Shown piece by piece: positions 52,084 through 59,280 of a DNA stretch of 64,000 nucleotides. The number at the start of each line of letters is the position of its first letter. The first letter of the stretch is position 1. Position numbers and translations under genes: made by a program. Source of the DNA: DATHTS01 sp041940425. Its GTDB lineage: Bacteria; Acidobacteriota; Blastocatellia; Pyrinomonadales; Pyrinomonadaceae. The stretch covers positions 1 to 64,000 of the forward strand of contig JBGTSF010000015.1 in the NCBI GenBank assembly GCA_041940425.1, in the 5' to 3' direction. The notes below the pieces were generated by a model, which searched no databases, was not told the DNA's origin, and worked only from the letters and a program-made list of their open reading frames with translations.

Positions 52084-53091
52084 ATGGCAATTAAAGTAGG
52101 TATTAACGGTTTCGGGCGAATCGGGCGCAACATTATGAGAACCGCGCTCGGCGATGCGGATTTCGATTTCGTGGCGGTCAACGATCTGACCGACACGAAA
52201 ACTCTGGCGCATCTTTTGAAATACGATTCGGTGATGGGAAATCTCGAACAGGAAATCTCGGCGGACGGCGACACGATCAATGTTAACGGCGAAAGTTTTA
52301 AGGTTTTCAGCGAAAAAGATCCGTCGCTGATTCCGTGGGAAGAAGTCGGCGCGGAGATCGTTATCGAATCAACCGGGCGGTTTACAAAAGCCGAAGACGC
52401 GGCGAAACACCTGCGCGGTTCGGTCAAAAAAGTCATCATTTCCGCTCCGGCAAAAGGCGAGGACGTAACGATCGTTCTCGGAGTCAACGAGGAAATGTAT
52501 GACGCGGAGAAACACAACATCATTTCAAATGCATCGTGTACGACAAACTGTCTCGCTCCGGTTGCGAAAGTCATCCATGAAAAATTCGGAATCGAAAACG
52601 CTCTGATGAACACGATTCACAGTTACACGAACGATCAGCAATTACTCGATCTGCCGCATAAAGACCTGCGCCGCGCTCGTGCCGCCGGGCTTTCGATGAT
52701 CCCGACCTCGACCGGCGCGGCAAAAGCCGTTGCACTAGTCATTCCCGAACTTGAAGGAAAATTCGACGGAATTTCGGTTCGTGTTCCGACACCGAATGTT
52801 TCGCTCGTTGACGTGGTGATGAATCTCGAAAAGGAAACCAGCACGGAAGAAGTCAATCAGGTTTTGAAAGACGCGGCGAACGAAGAATTAAAAGGCATTC
52901 TCCAATTCAGCGAAGAGCCGCTTGTTTCCATTGATTTTCGCGGCAATCCGCATTCTTCGATTGTTGACGCGGAAAATACGAAGGTCATCGGCGGCAAAAC
53001 CGTCAAAGTCCTTTCGTGGTATGACAACGAATGGGGCTATTCGTGCCGCGTCCGCGATCTGGTGAAATTTATCGCCGACAAAGGATTGTAA
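52084..53091 (+). CDS. gap: Glyceraldehyde-3-phosphate dehydrogenase, type I
   Basis: 335 aa. GINGFGRIGRN (NAD binding), SNASCTTNCLAP with the catalytic Cys at about 151, HSYTNDQQLLDLPHKDLRRARAA and WYDNEWGYS. Converts G3P to 1,3-bisphosphoglycerate. A strong GGAGGAAA ribosome-binding site. First of the gap-pgk pair; ended by a repeat-derived terminator. Confidence 0.97.
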   Translation: MAIKVGINGFGRIGRNIMRTALGDADFDFVAVNDLTDTKTLAHLLKYDSVMGNLEQEISADGDTINVNGESFKVFSEKDPSLIPWEEVGAEIVIESTGRFTKAEDAAKHLRGSVKKVIISAPAKGEDVTIVLGVNEEMYDAEKHNIISNASCTTNCLAPVAKVIHEKFGIENALMNTIHSYTNDQQLLDLPHKDLRRARAAGLSMIPTSTGAAKAVALVIPELEGKFDGISVRVPTPNVSLVDVVMNLEKETSTEEVNQVLKDAANEELKGILQFSEEPLVSIDFRGNPHSSIVDAENTKVIGGKTVKVLSWYDNEWGYSCRVRDLVKFIADKGL

Positions 53092-53095
53092 GTTT

Positions 53096-53151
53096 AGGGA
53101 CGAGTGATGAGGGACGAGGGAAAAGAGATTTTTGCTCGTCCTTTTTATTTT
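53096..53151 (+). terminator. Terminator built from the GGGACGA heptamer, after gap
   Basis: Units GGGACGA, GTGATGA, GGGACGA, GGG at 53096-53120, then a partial inverted copy CTCGTCC (53135-53141) that pairs with GGACGAG (53112-53118) and is followed by TTTTTATTTTA. A heptamer array truncated to a good rho-independent terminator; the same heptamer as at 22669. Confidence 0.7.
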
Positions 53152-53165
53152 AGAATTTTATAAAA

Positions 53166-54395
53166 ATGAATAAGAAAACGATCAAAGATATTGACATAAA
53201 AGGCAAGCGGGTTTTCATTCGTGTTGATTTTAATGTTCCCGTAAAAAACGGCGAGATCGAAGACGATACCCGCATCAAAGGCGCATTGCCCACGATACAA
53301 TACGCCGTCGCACAAAGCGCGAAAGTCATTCTCGCATCCCATCTTGGCAGACCGATCAAAGACAAAAAGAAGGCGGAAGAAAAGGGAATGCCGTATGACG
53401 AAAGCAAATATTCTTTGAAACCCGTCGCCGAACACCTGGCGAAATTGTCCGATTTCAAAGTTGAATTTGCAGAAAACAGCATCGGCGACCAAGTAAAGGA
53501 AAAAGTAAATAAACTAAACGTAGGCGAAGTTCTTCTGCTCGAAAACCTGCGGCTTCACGCCGGAGAAGAAAAGAACGACGCGGAGTATGCCAAACAGCTT
53601 GCCGAACTCGCCGACGTTTACGTCAATGACGCATTCGGCACGGCGCACCGGGCGCATGCTTCGACCGAAGGCATCACGCATCACGTTGACGACGCGGTTG
53701 CCGGGCTTTTGATGGAAAAGGAATTGAATTTTTTATCGAAAGCTCTGAACGATCCCGAACGCCCGTTCGTCGCAATCTTAGGCGGTGCGAAAGTTTCCGA
53801 TAAAATTCCCGTCATCAAATCGCTGATCGAAAGAAAGGTTGACAAACTCCTGATCGGCGGCGCGATGGCTTATACGTTTTTCAAAGCAAAAGGCTACACG
53901 GTCGGAAAATCACTGGTCGAAGACCAAATGATGCCGACCGCTCTTGAAATCGAAAAACAAGCTGAAGAAGCCGGAGTAGAACTCATTTTACCGACCGATC
54001 ATCAGGTCGTTGATTCTTACGAACCTTTGACTTCGCGCAAAACTATTCCGGTTGATTTTACGAATGCCGGACTCGTCGGTTTGGACATCGGCGAAGAAAC
54101 GCAGGCGATTTTCAAGAGGGCTTTAGAAGGCGCGAAAACGATCGTCTGGAACGGACCGATGGGAATGTTCGAGGAAAAACCTTTCGATCAAGGCACGATC
54201 GCCATCGCCAAAGCGGTTGCCGAAGCGACCGAAGCGGGCGCGACTTCGATCGTCGGCGGCGGCGATTCCGTTTCAGCCGTCAACGAAAGCGGTCTGTCGG
54301 AAAAAATCTCGCACATCTCGACCGGCGGCGGCGCGACGCTCGAATTTCTTGCGGGCGACGAACTTCCGGGCGTGGCGGCTTTGGATGATAAATAA
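53166..54395 (+). CDS. pgk: Phosphoglycerate kinase
   Basis: 409 aa. RVDFNVPVKNGEIEDDTRI, SHLGRP, LLLENLRLHAGEEKNDAEYA, AVLGGAKVSDK-like LGGAKVSDKIPVI, WNGPMGMFE and GGGDSVSA are all present. Transfers phosphate from 1,3-bisphosphoglycerate to ADP. It follows gap; tpiA and secG, the usual next genes, are 3.4 kb further on. Confidence 0.97.
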   Translation: MNKKTIKDIDIKGKRVFIRVDFNVPVKNGEIEDDTRIKGALPTIQYAVAQSAKVILASHLGRPIKDKKKAEEKGMPYDESKYSLKPVAEHLAKLSDFKVEFAENSIGDQVKEKVNKLNVGEVLLLENLRLHAGEEKNDAEYAKQLAELADVYVNDAFGTAHRAHASTEGITHHVDDAVAGLLMEKELNFLSKALNDPERPFVAILGGAKVSDKIPVIKSLIERKVDKLLIGGAMAYTFFKAKGYTVGKSLVEDQMMPTALEIEKQAEEAGVELILPTDHQVVDSYEPLTSRKTIPVDFTNAGLVGLDIGEETQAIFKRALEGAKTIVWNGPMGMFEEKPFDQGTIAIAKAVAEATEAGATSIVGGGDSVSAVNESGLSEKISHISTGGGATLEFLAGDELPGVAALDDK

Positions 54396-54434
54396 TTTCT
54401 TTGGTAATCTGCCGAAATAATTTAGAATGATTTT

Positions 54435-54701
54435 ATGCAGCCGCAAGTTTTAACAATCGAAGAAGTCGCCGATTATTTACGCTTGCCTGAAGAAGTGGTT
54501 TTGCAGGAAGCGGTGCAGGGGCATCTTCCGGGCAGAAAGATCGCCGACACCTGGCGTTTTCTCAAGGACGCGATAGACGATTGGCTCAGAACGCAGGACA
54601 GCCGCGCGATTTTGCTGAGTCAAGCCGGAGCATTGTCTGATGATGAGCGGATAGATCAATTTCTAGAAAAGATTTATGAGGAGCGCGGTCGTTCCGAATA
54701 A
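54435..54701 (+). CDS. Excisionase-like HTH protein, probable antitoxin
   Basis: 88 aa. Winged-helix/MerR-excisionase fold: LTIEEVADYLRLPEEVVLQEAVQGHLPGRKIADTWRFLKDAIDDWLR, then a Glu-rich C-terminus (IDQFLEKIYEERGR). It lies 6 nt before a PIN-domain gene, the classical antitoxin-toxin order. The DNA-binding part would give operon autoregulation and the tail would bind the toxin (inference). Confidence 0.85.
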   Translation: MQPQVLTIEEVADYLRLPEEVVLQEAVQGHLPGRKIADTWRFLKDAIDDWLRTQDSRAILLSQAGALSDDERIDQFLEKIYEERGRSE

Positions 54702-54707
54702 TAAACG

Positions 54708-55127
54708 ATGCACATACTCGACACCGACACTCTCACGCATCTGCAAAAAGGAAACGAACGAGTCAAAGCGCGTCTGGAAAGCGCGAACGATTACGAATTC
54801 GCCATAACGATCGTATCCAAAGCGGAGATTCTTCGCGGTCGCATCGAATTTCTATTAAAAGCCGAAGATTCGACAGCACTGGAAAGAGCGCAGAGGTTTT
54901 TTACCGAAAGTGAAAGACTTTTAGAACAGATTCCGGTTGTCGGGTTTGATTCGGAAGCGTTAAAGAAGTTTGATGAACTCAGACAAAATAGCAAATACCG
55001 AAAAATCGGTCGCGCTGATCTACTGATCGCAAGTATTTGTTTGGCAAACCGCGCGGTTTTGGTTACGAGAAACGTCAAACATTTTAAGCAGTTTCCAAAT
55101 TTGAAAGTTGAAAATTGGATTGATTAA
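54708..55127 (+). CDS. PIN-domain ribonuclease, VapC-type toxin
   Basis: 139 aa. The acidic residues of a PIN active site are visible: Asp5 in MHILDTDTLTHL, Glu in SKAEILRG, and the C-terminal IGRADLLIASICLANRAVLVTRNVKHFKQFP (Asp in GRADLLIA; TRNVKHF end). VapC toxins cleave tRNA or rRNA. Paired with the HTH gene 6 nt upstream. Confidence 0.9.
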   Translation: MHILDTDTLTHLQKGNERVKARLESANDYEFAITIVSKAEILRGRIEFLLKAEDSTALERAQRFFTESERLLEQIPVVGFDSEALKKFDELRQNSKYRKIGRADLLIASICLANRAVLVTRNVKHFKQFPNLKVENWID

Positions 55128-55145
55128 TTTTTGATTTTTTCATAA

Positions 55146-55772
55146 ATGTTGAATGACGAAAACACTATCTTGGAGCAGAGAAATTCCGCAGTTTATCTCG
55201 AATATCTGCTCGATCTGATGAATGAAAAGCCGGAATCGAGAGAAGAGATCGCGGAAACGGTCGAGCGTGTGTTCGGGCAGAAAAAAGCCGTGATGATTCT
55301 GGATATGAGCGGTTTTTGCAGTAAGACGCGGCATTTCGGCATTGTGCGCGTGCTTTCGATCATTTATCAAATGCGAACGATCATTCAGCCTCTCATCGAG
55401 CAGGGAAACGGGACTTTGATCAAAAGCGAAGCCGATAATTTATACCGCATCTTCGATTCCGTTACCGAAGCCGTCAATACGAGCTATAAAATTAACGAGT
55501 TTTTAGCCGGGAAAAATGAAACGATGGCAGACGATTGCCGGATTTTCGTTTCCATCGGCATCGGTTACGGAAATATTCTTAACATCGAAAACAAAGACCT
55601 GTTCGGAAACGAAGTCAATCTCGCTTCCAAACTGAGCGAAGACATCGGCTGTAAGGGCGATATTTTGTTGACCGAAAACGCGCTCGATGAATTGCGCCAG
55701 ACCGAAGCCGTCGTGCTGGAAAAAACCATCGAGATTTCCGGCGTTTCCTTCCGTTATCATTCGATCATTTAA
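55146..55772 (+). CDS. Class III nucleotide cyclase-like domain protein
   Basis: 208 aa. Cyclase homology domain at about 40-190: metal Asp in MILDMSGF, ALIKSEADNLYRIF (family K-x-x-GD), FGNEVNLASKL (family VNxAxR). Two metal Asp appear kept but the transition-state Arg is Lys, so activity is uncertain. A short helical N-terminal part and no TM. No neighbour explains a signal. 18 nt after the PIN toxin. Confidence 0.8.
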   Translation: MLNDENTILEQRNSAVYLEYLLDLMNEKPESREEIAETVERVFGQKKAVMILDMSGFCSKTRHFGIVRVLSIIYQMRTIIQPLIEQGNGTLIKSEADNLYRIFDSVTEAVNTSYKINEFLAGKNETMADDCRIFVSIGIGYGNILNIENKDLFGNEVNLASKLSEDIGCKGDILLTENALDELRQTEAVVLEKTIEISGVSFRYHSII

Positions 55773-55894
55773 TTTTCCTTCCAAATTTGTATTCTGCACC
55801 CGAACGAATTATCTTAAATCATCCGATTTTCGGATGACTTGCCCATTACAACAGTTTTTCAGTTAAATTTTAATAGATAACAGGAGGAGATTTT

Positions 55895-56299
55895 ATGTTC
55901 AAAACAGCCGCGTTGGTTGGTTTTATTTTGGTAATGTCCTTTTTCGTTTCGGCGCAGAACAAAGATTATGAATGGCTGAACGGAACTTGGGAAGGCACGG
56001 CGTATCAGATTGACAGCGACACGATCTGGACGATGCGTCTGACGGCTTCGGGCGGCAGGTATGCCATCGAATACCCGACGCTCAAATGCGGCGGTTCGTG
56101 GCGGATCGTCAGCCTGAGCCTCGAACGGGCGACCTTCATCGAACGCATAAATCACGGCAGGGACAAATGCGTGGACGACGGCAATTTGATCATCGAAAGA
56201 TTAAATGCCGACCAGATTTTGTTCCGCTGGACTCTGCCCGACAGTCTCGAAGTGATGGCGACGGCGGTTCTTAAAAGAAAGCTACCGTTGAAGAAATAA
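55895..56299 (+). CDS. Small secreted protein of unknown function
   Basis: 134 aa. Signal peptide (AALVGFILVMSFFVSAQ), then a beta-rich, lipocalin-like pattern: YEWLNGTWEGTAYQ, WTMRLTASGGRYAIEYP, a Cys pair and ATAVLKRK at the end. Not recognised beyond a possible small beta-barrel. Strong AGGAGGAGA ribosome-binding site. Confidence 0.75.
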   Translation: MFKTAALVGFILVMSFFVSAQNKDYEWLNGTWEGTAYQIDSDTIWTMRLTASGGRYAIEYPTLKCGGSWRIVSLSLERATFIERINHGRDKCVDDGNLIIERLNADQILFRWTLPDSLEVMATAVLKRKLPLKK

Positions 56300-56360
56300 A
56301 GCATCAGCAGATTAAATAAGCGAAATAGCCAGCAGATCACGTAAAAAAAAGAAATCTCAC

Positions 56361-56495
56361 GACCGGAGCGCAGGGAGCCTTGCCTGCATGAACGCGCTAG
56401 CGTTCAAAGTGAGTTTAATCAAATTCGACTTGAATTTATTAAATTGGTTTATGCCGCTACGCGCCGTTGCAGGCAAGGCTGCCTGCGCTCCGGTC
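56361..56495. repeat. Dispersed palindromic element, copy B
   Basis: 28-bp arms (56361-56388 and 56468-56495) match at 27 positions and start GACCGGAGCGCAGG. Inside lie TGAACGCG-CTAGCGTTCA and an AT-rich centre. Homologous to the reverse complement of 5195-5338. It occupies the first third of the 512-bp gene-free stretch 56300-56811. Confidence 0.8.
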
Positions 56496-56524
56496 GAAAA
56501 CGCCCGATTTTTTATTTTTTTGAT

Positions 56525-56692
56525 CTACTGATAGTTGATTGTCAGACAAAAATGGCTTCCTGTAAGAAGAAAATCCTTTCCTGCAAGACAAAAATCCTTT
56601 GGTGTAAAGCCTTGCAATAAAGGTGTAAGACAAAAATCCTTTCCTGCAAACTCTTGCAAGTTTCCTGTCAGTTATTGCAAAAAAGGTTTGAA
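56525..56692. repeat. Eight tandem 21-bp repeats
   Basis: Units start at 56525, 56546, 56567, 56588, 56609, 56630, 56651 and 56672; the typical form is ACAAAAATCCTTTCCTGCAAG (units 2, 3 and 5 nearly identical), with a second form containing CTTGCAA (units 0, 4, 6, 7). 21 bp is two helical turns, so the A5 tracts are in phase and the DNA is probably bent. A minus-strand reading through it (56457-56702) gives a 7-residue periodic peptide and no stop, but no start signal supports it. The rest of the gap, 56693-56811, is AT-rich and holds the leader of the next gene. Confidence 0.8.
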
Positions 56693-56811
56693 TCCGCGCC
56701 ATAAATAAATATTAAAAAAATCTATGCAAAAGCGTTTCTGCGGTTCGTCCTTTCTGCGTTCCCAAATCTTCAGAGGAACTATCACATTACAAAAAAGGAG
56801 ATTAAATAAAT

Positions 56812-57177
56812 ATGGCAAACAAGAAAACTAGGCAGTTAAGCCCGAAACAGTTGCAGGAAGACCTCGACGCATACGCCGGAATGCTGAGCCTTACGGATTA
56901 CGCTCCGGCAAACGCGAGTTTTAACGCGGCAAGCGGACAAACCCTGTTCGCCAAAATGCAGGCGAGTCAGACCAAAGAAGTGCAGGACCATGCAGTCTGG
57001 CAGGCAAGCCGCGATGCCAAAGTTTCGGACGAATGGGAGTTTCACGATTTTGTCAGAAATATGCGGATTCAGGTCAAAGCCCAATACGGCGAAGATTCGG
57101 ATCAGGTGCAGACAGTCGGACTCAAGAAAAAAAGCGAATATAAAAATCCGACAAAGAAAACTACGCCGACACCTTAG
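56812..57177 (+). CDS. Small conserved-looking protein of unknown function
   Basis: 121 aa, soluble, no signal peptide. N-terminal Lys-rich tail, a central helical region (about 8-100: QLQEDLDAYAGMLSL, WEFHDFVRNMRIQVKAQYGEDSDQVQTVGLKKKSEY) and a Lys/Thr tail. The YGEDSDQVQ-VGLKKKSE end looks like a conserved motif, but I do not recognise a named family. Good ribosome-binding site AAAGGAGA and a strong terminator downstream, so it is expressed alone. Confidence 0.75.
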   Translation: MANKKTRQLSPKQLQEDLDAYAGMLSLTDYAPANASFNAASGQTLFAKMQASQTKEVQDHAVWQASRDAKVSDEWEFHDFVRNMRIQVKAQYGEDSDQVQTVGLKKKSEYKNPTKKTTPTP

Positions 57178-57194
57178 TCAAAAAACATTTACGG

Positions 57195-57228
57195 AAAACG
57201 GTTTGGTTAATTCCAAGCCGTTTTTTTT
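57195..57228 (+). terminator. Intrinsic terminator after the 121-aa gene
   Basis: AAAACGG-T-TTGG and CCAA-G-CCGTTTT form a 12-bp stem (one wobble) with a 6-nt loop, followed by T8. Confidence 0.8.
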
Positions 57229-57270
57229 GTGTTAAAATGATAAGAAATTTTTCGTTAAATCATAAAATTT

Positions 57271-57855
57271 ATGGGCGTTCCGAAATTAAGACCAAAAATC
57301 TCGATTGAAGATTATCTCGAAAACGAAAAGATCAGCGACGTGCGCCACGAATATATTGACGGCGAAGTGTTTGCGATGGCTGGCACGAGCAAAAGCCATA
57401 ACCGGATAATCAGAAATCTTTTGAGCAAATTGCAAGGCAAACTGGGCGAGGTTGATTGCGAGGCGTTTTTTGTTGACATCAAAGTTTACGTCGAAAAATT
57501 CAATCGTTTTTATTATCCCGATCTGCTCGTGGTTTGCGGCGAAGATGCTGAAAGCGACTATTACACGACCAAGCCGAAACTGATCATTGAAGTTTTGAGT
57601 CCCAGCACTTCCTTGACCGACCGGCGCGAGAAAATGTTCGTTTATAAGGAAATCGAAAGCGTTGAAGAATATATCTTGATCGAGCAGGACAAGATTTACG
57701 CCGAAATTTACAGGCGCAGAGAAGGCGGCGACCTCTGGGACTGGATCGAATACTTTCCCGAAGAAGAAATCGAATTTGCATCGGTCAATTTCAAAATGCT
57801 AATGTCTGAAATTTACGAAGGCGTAGAACTGCCCGAAAAAAATCCTTTTGAATAA
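57271..57855 (+). CDS. Uma2 family endonuclease-like protein
   Basis: 194 aa. SIEDYLENEK start, then NRIIRNLLSKL, the core PDLLVVCGE and KLIIEVLSPSTSLTDRREKM (Asp and Glu-x-Leu), YILIEQD. The PD-(D/E)XK fold is complete but the usual Lys of ExK is not obvious. Paralogue of the gene at 35894. It ends 3 nt before tpiA. Confidence 0.88.
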   Translation: MGVPKLRPKISIEDYLENEKISDVRHEYIDGEVFAMAGTSKSHNRIIRNLLSKLQGKLGEVDCEAFFVDIKVYVEKFNRFYYPDLLVVCGEDAESDYYTTKPKLIIEVLSPSTSLTDRREKMFVYKEIESVEEYILIEQDKIYAEIYRRREGGDLWDWIEYFPEEEIEFASVNFKMLMSEIYEGVELPEKNPFE

Positions 57856-57858
57856 ACT

Positions 57859-58617
57859 ATGAGAAAACCTGTTATCGCCGGAAATTGGAAAATGTATAAA
57901 CTGCACGACGAAGCGGTCAATACGGCTCTGGAATTGAAACCATTGGTGTCGAACGCGAATCATTGCGAGATAGTCATCGCGCCGGTTTTTACGGCTTTGA
58001 AAACGGTTGCAGATAGATTGGAAGGGTCGAATGTAAAAGTTTCGGCGCAGGACTGCGCTCCCGTTTCCGAGCAGAGCGCGAACACGGGCGAAGTCTCCGC
58101 CGAAATGATAAAAGATGCCGGATGCGCTTACGTCATCATCGGTCATTCCGAGCGGCGGCAGTTTTATAATGAAACGGATGCAAGCGTAAATCGAAAGACG
58201 AAAGCCGCTTTGCAGGCTGATCTGACGGCGATCGTCTGCGTCGGCGAATCGCTCGAAGAAAGGGAAGCGGACAAGGCGGAATCGGTCGTAAAACGGCAGT
58301 TGGAAGGCGGTCTTGACGGTTTGACAGTTTCGGATATGAAACGTATCATTATCGCTTACGAGCCTGTTTGGGCGATCGGAACGGGTAAAACCGCCACGCC
58401 GGAACAGGCTCAAGAAATGCACGCTTTTATCCGAAAAACGCTGGCAGAATCGCACGGAAAAGAAACATCAGAAGAAATAAGAATTCTTTACGGCGGTTCG
58501 GTCAAACCGGAAAACATCGCGGAATTGATGAGCGAATCGGACATAGACGGGGCATTGGTCGGCGGCGCAAGCCTGAAAGCCGACAGTTTTGCAAAGATAG
58601 TTAATTACAAGAATTAG
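57859..58617 (+). CDS. tpiA: Triosephosphate isomerase
   Basis: 252 aa. AGNWKMYK with catalytic Lys, VIIGHSERRQFYNETD with His, AYEPVWAIGTGKTATPEQAQ with Glu, and LYGGSVKPENIAEL. Interconverts DHAP and G3P. Followed by the heptamer array before secG. Confidence 0.97.
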   Translation: MRKPVIAGNWKMYKLHDEAVNTALELKPLVSNANHCEIVIAPVFTALKTVADRLEGSNVKVSAQDCAPVSEQSANTGEVSAEMIKDAGCAYVIIGHSERRQFYNETDASVNRKTKAALQADLTAIVCVGESLEEREADKAESVVKRQLEGGLDGLTVSDMKRIIIAYEPVWAIGTGKTATPEQAQEMHAFIRKTLAESHGKETSEEIRILYGGSVKPENIAELMSESDIDGALVGGASLKADSFAKIVNYKN

Positions 58618-58656
58618 TTAATTGAAATAGTTAATCGTTAAGCGAATCGAATTTTA

Positions 58657-58689
58657 TTAACCATTAACCATTAACCATTAACCATTAAC
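58657..58689. repeat. Heptamer TTAACCA array before secG
   Basis: Four perfect TTAACCA units and a fifth partial unit. A partly complementary TTAATTG-AAATAG-TTAATCG-TTAA lies at 58618-58640. The array ends 3 nt before the secG ATG, in the place of a ribosome-binding site. Confidence 0.85.
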
Positions 58690-58692
58690 AAA

Positions 58693-59139
58693 ATGGCTTA
58701 CTTTTTATACGGATTATTTTTTGTTTCCTGCATTGTTCTGATCGTGTCGGTGCTTCTTCAGCCCGGAAAGACGGATGCGGGCGCGCTGTTTACGAGCAAT
58801 ATTTCAAGCACGGCGTTTAACCCGCGCGGCACGCAGACGATTCTGGCAAAGATCAGCATCACGGCGGCGGTCGTCTTTATGCTCTCGGCTTTGTTTCTTT
58901 CGATGCCCGCTCTGACCGGCGGAATCTCGGTTCTGCAAACGACCAGCCCGGACGAACCGACCGCAACCGCGCCGGCTCTGACCGACGCTGATGCGAATAC
59001 AACCGTTGACCCGAATGCGGCAACTAATACCGCTTTACAGCCGAATGTAACGGTCAATACGGGCGGCGTTACCGGCAACACGACGGAAACGAATTCGGCA
59101 ACCGCTCCGGCGGCGAACACCGCTAATACAAATCAATAG
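58693..59139 (+). CDS. secG: Preprotein translocase subunit SecG
   Basis: 148 aa. Two TM segments (FLYGLFFVSCIVLIVSVLLQPG, about 3-24; TILAKISITAAVVFMLSALFLSM, about 55-77) with QPGKTDAGALF and a TAFNPRGTQTILAKIS loop, as in SecG. The tail (about 90-148) is Thr/Asn/Ala-rich and much longer than the family's usual 75-110 aa. Part of SecYEG. No ribosome-binding site because the heptamer array stands there. Confidence 0.93.
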   Translation: MAYFLYGLFFVSCIVLIVSVLLQPGKTDAGALFTSNISSTAFNPRGTQTILAKISITAAVVFMLSALFLSMPALTGGISVLQTTSPDEPTATAPALTDADANTTVDPNAATNTALQPNVTVNTGGVTGNTTETNSATAPAANTANTNQ

Positions 59140-59154
59140 TTTGTTTGAAAATCT

Positions 59155-59239
59155 GCTGAGGTGGCGTAATTGGTAGCCGCGTACGTTTGAGGGGCGTATG
59201 GAGAAATCCGTGCGGGTTCGAGTCCCGCCCTCAGCACCA
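59155..59239 (+). tRNA. tRNA-Leu (anticodon GAG)
   Basis: Acceptor GCTGAGG pairs with CCTCAGC; D-arm GCG-TAATTGGTAG-CGC-like; anticodon stem TACGT-GCGTA with loop TTGAGGG, anticodon GAG at 59189-59191; long class II variable arm GGAGAAATCC; T arm GCGGG-TTCGAGT-CCCGC; CCA encoded. All fit a leucine tRNA. Confidence 0.95.
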
Positions 59240-59246
59240 AAGATAA

Positions 59247-59277
59247 AAAGACAGGTTTTTTATGCCTGTCTTTTTTG
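59247..59277. terminator. Bidirectional terminator between tRNA-Leu and mlaD
   Basis: AAAAAGACAGG and CCTGTCTTTTTT form a stem around TTTTTTATG. It has T-runs in both directions and lies 3 nt before the mlaD stop, serving both the tRNA and the minus-strand mla operon. Confidence 0.8.
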
Positions 59278-59280
59278 ATT

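Noticed and set aside
56525..56692. Tandem array as a CRISPR
   Set aside because: Units are contiguous at 21 bp without spacers, and no cas genes are near.
56457..56702. Minus-strand open frame of 81 codons across the 21-bp repeats
   Set aside because: It only reads the tandem repeats (a 7-residue periodic peptide), has no ribosome-binding site and extends into the palindromic element.
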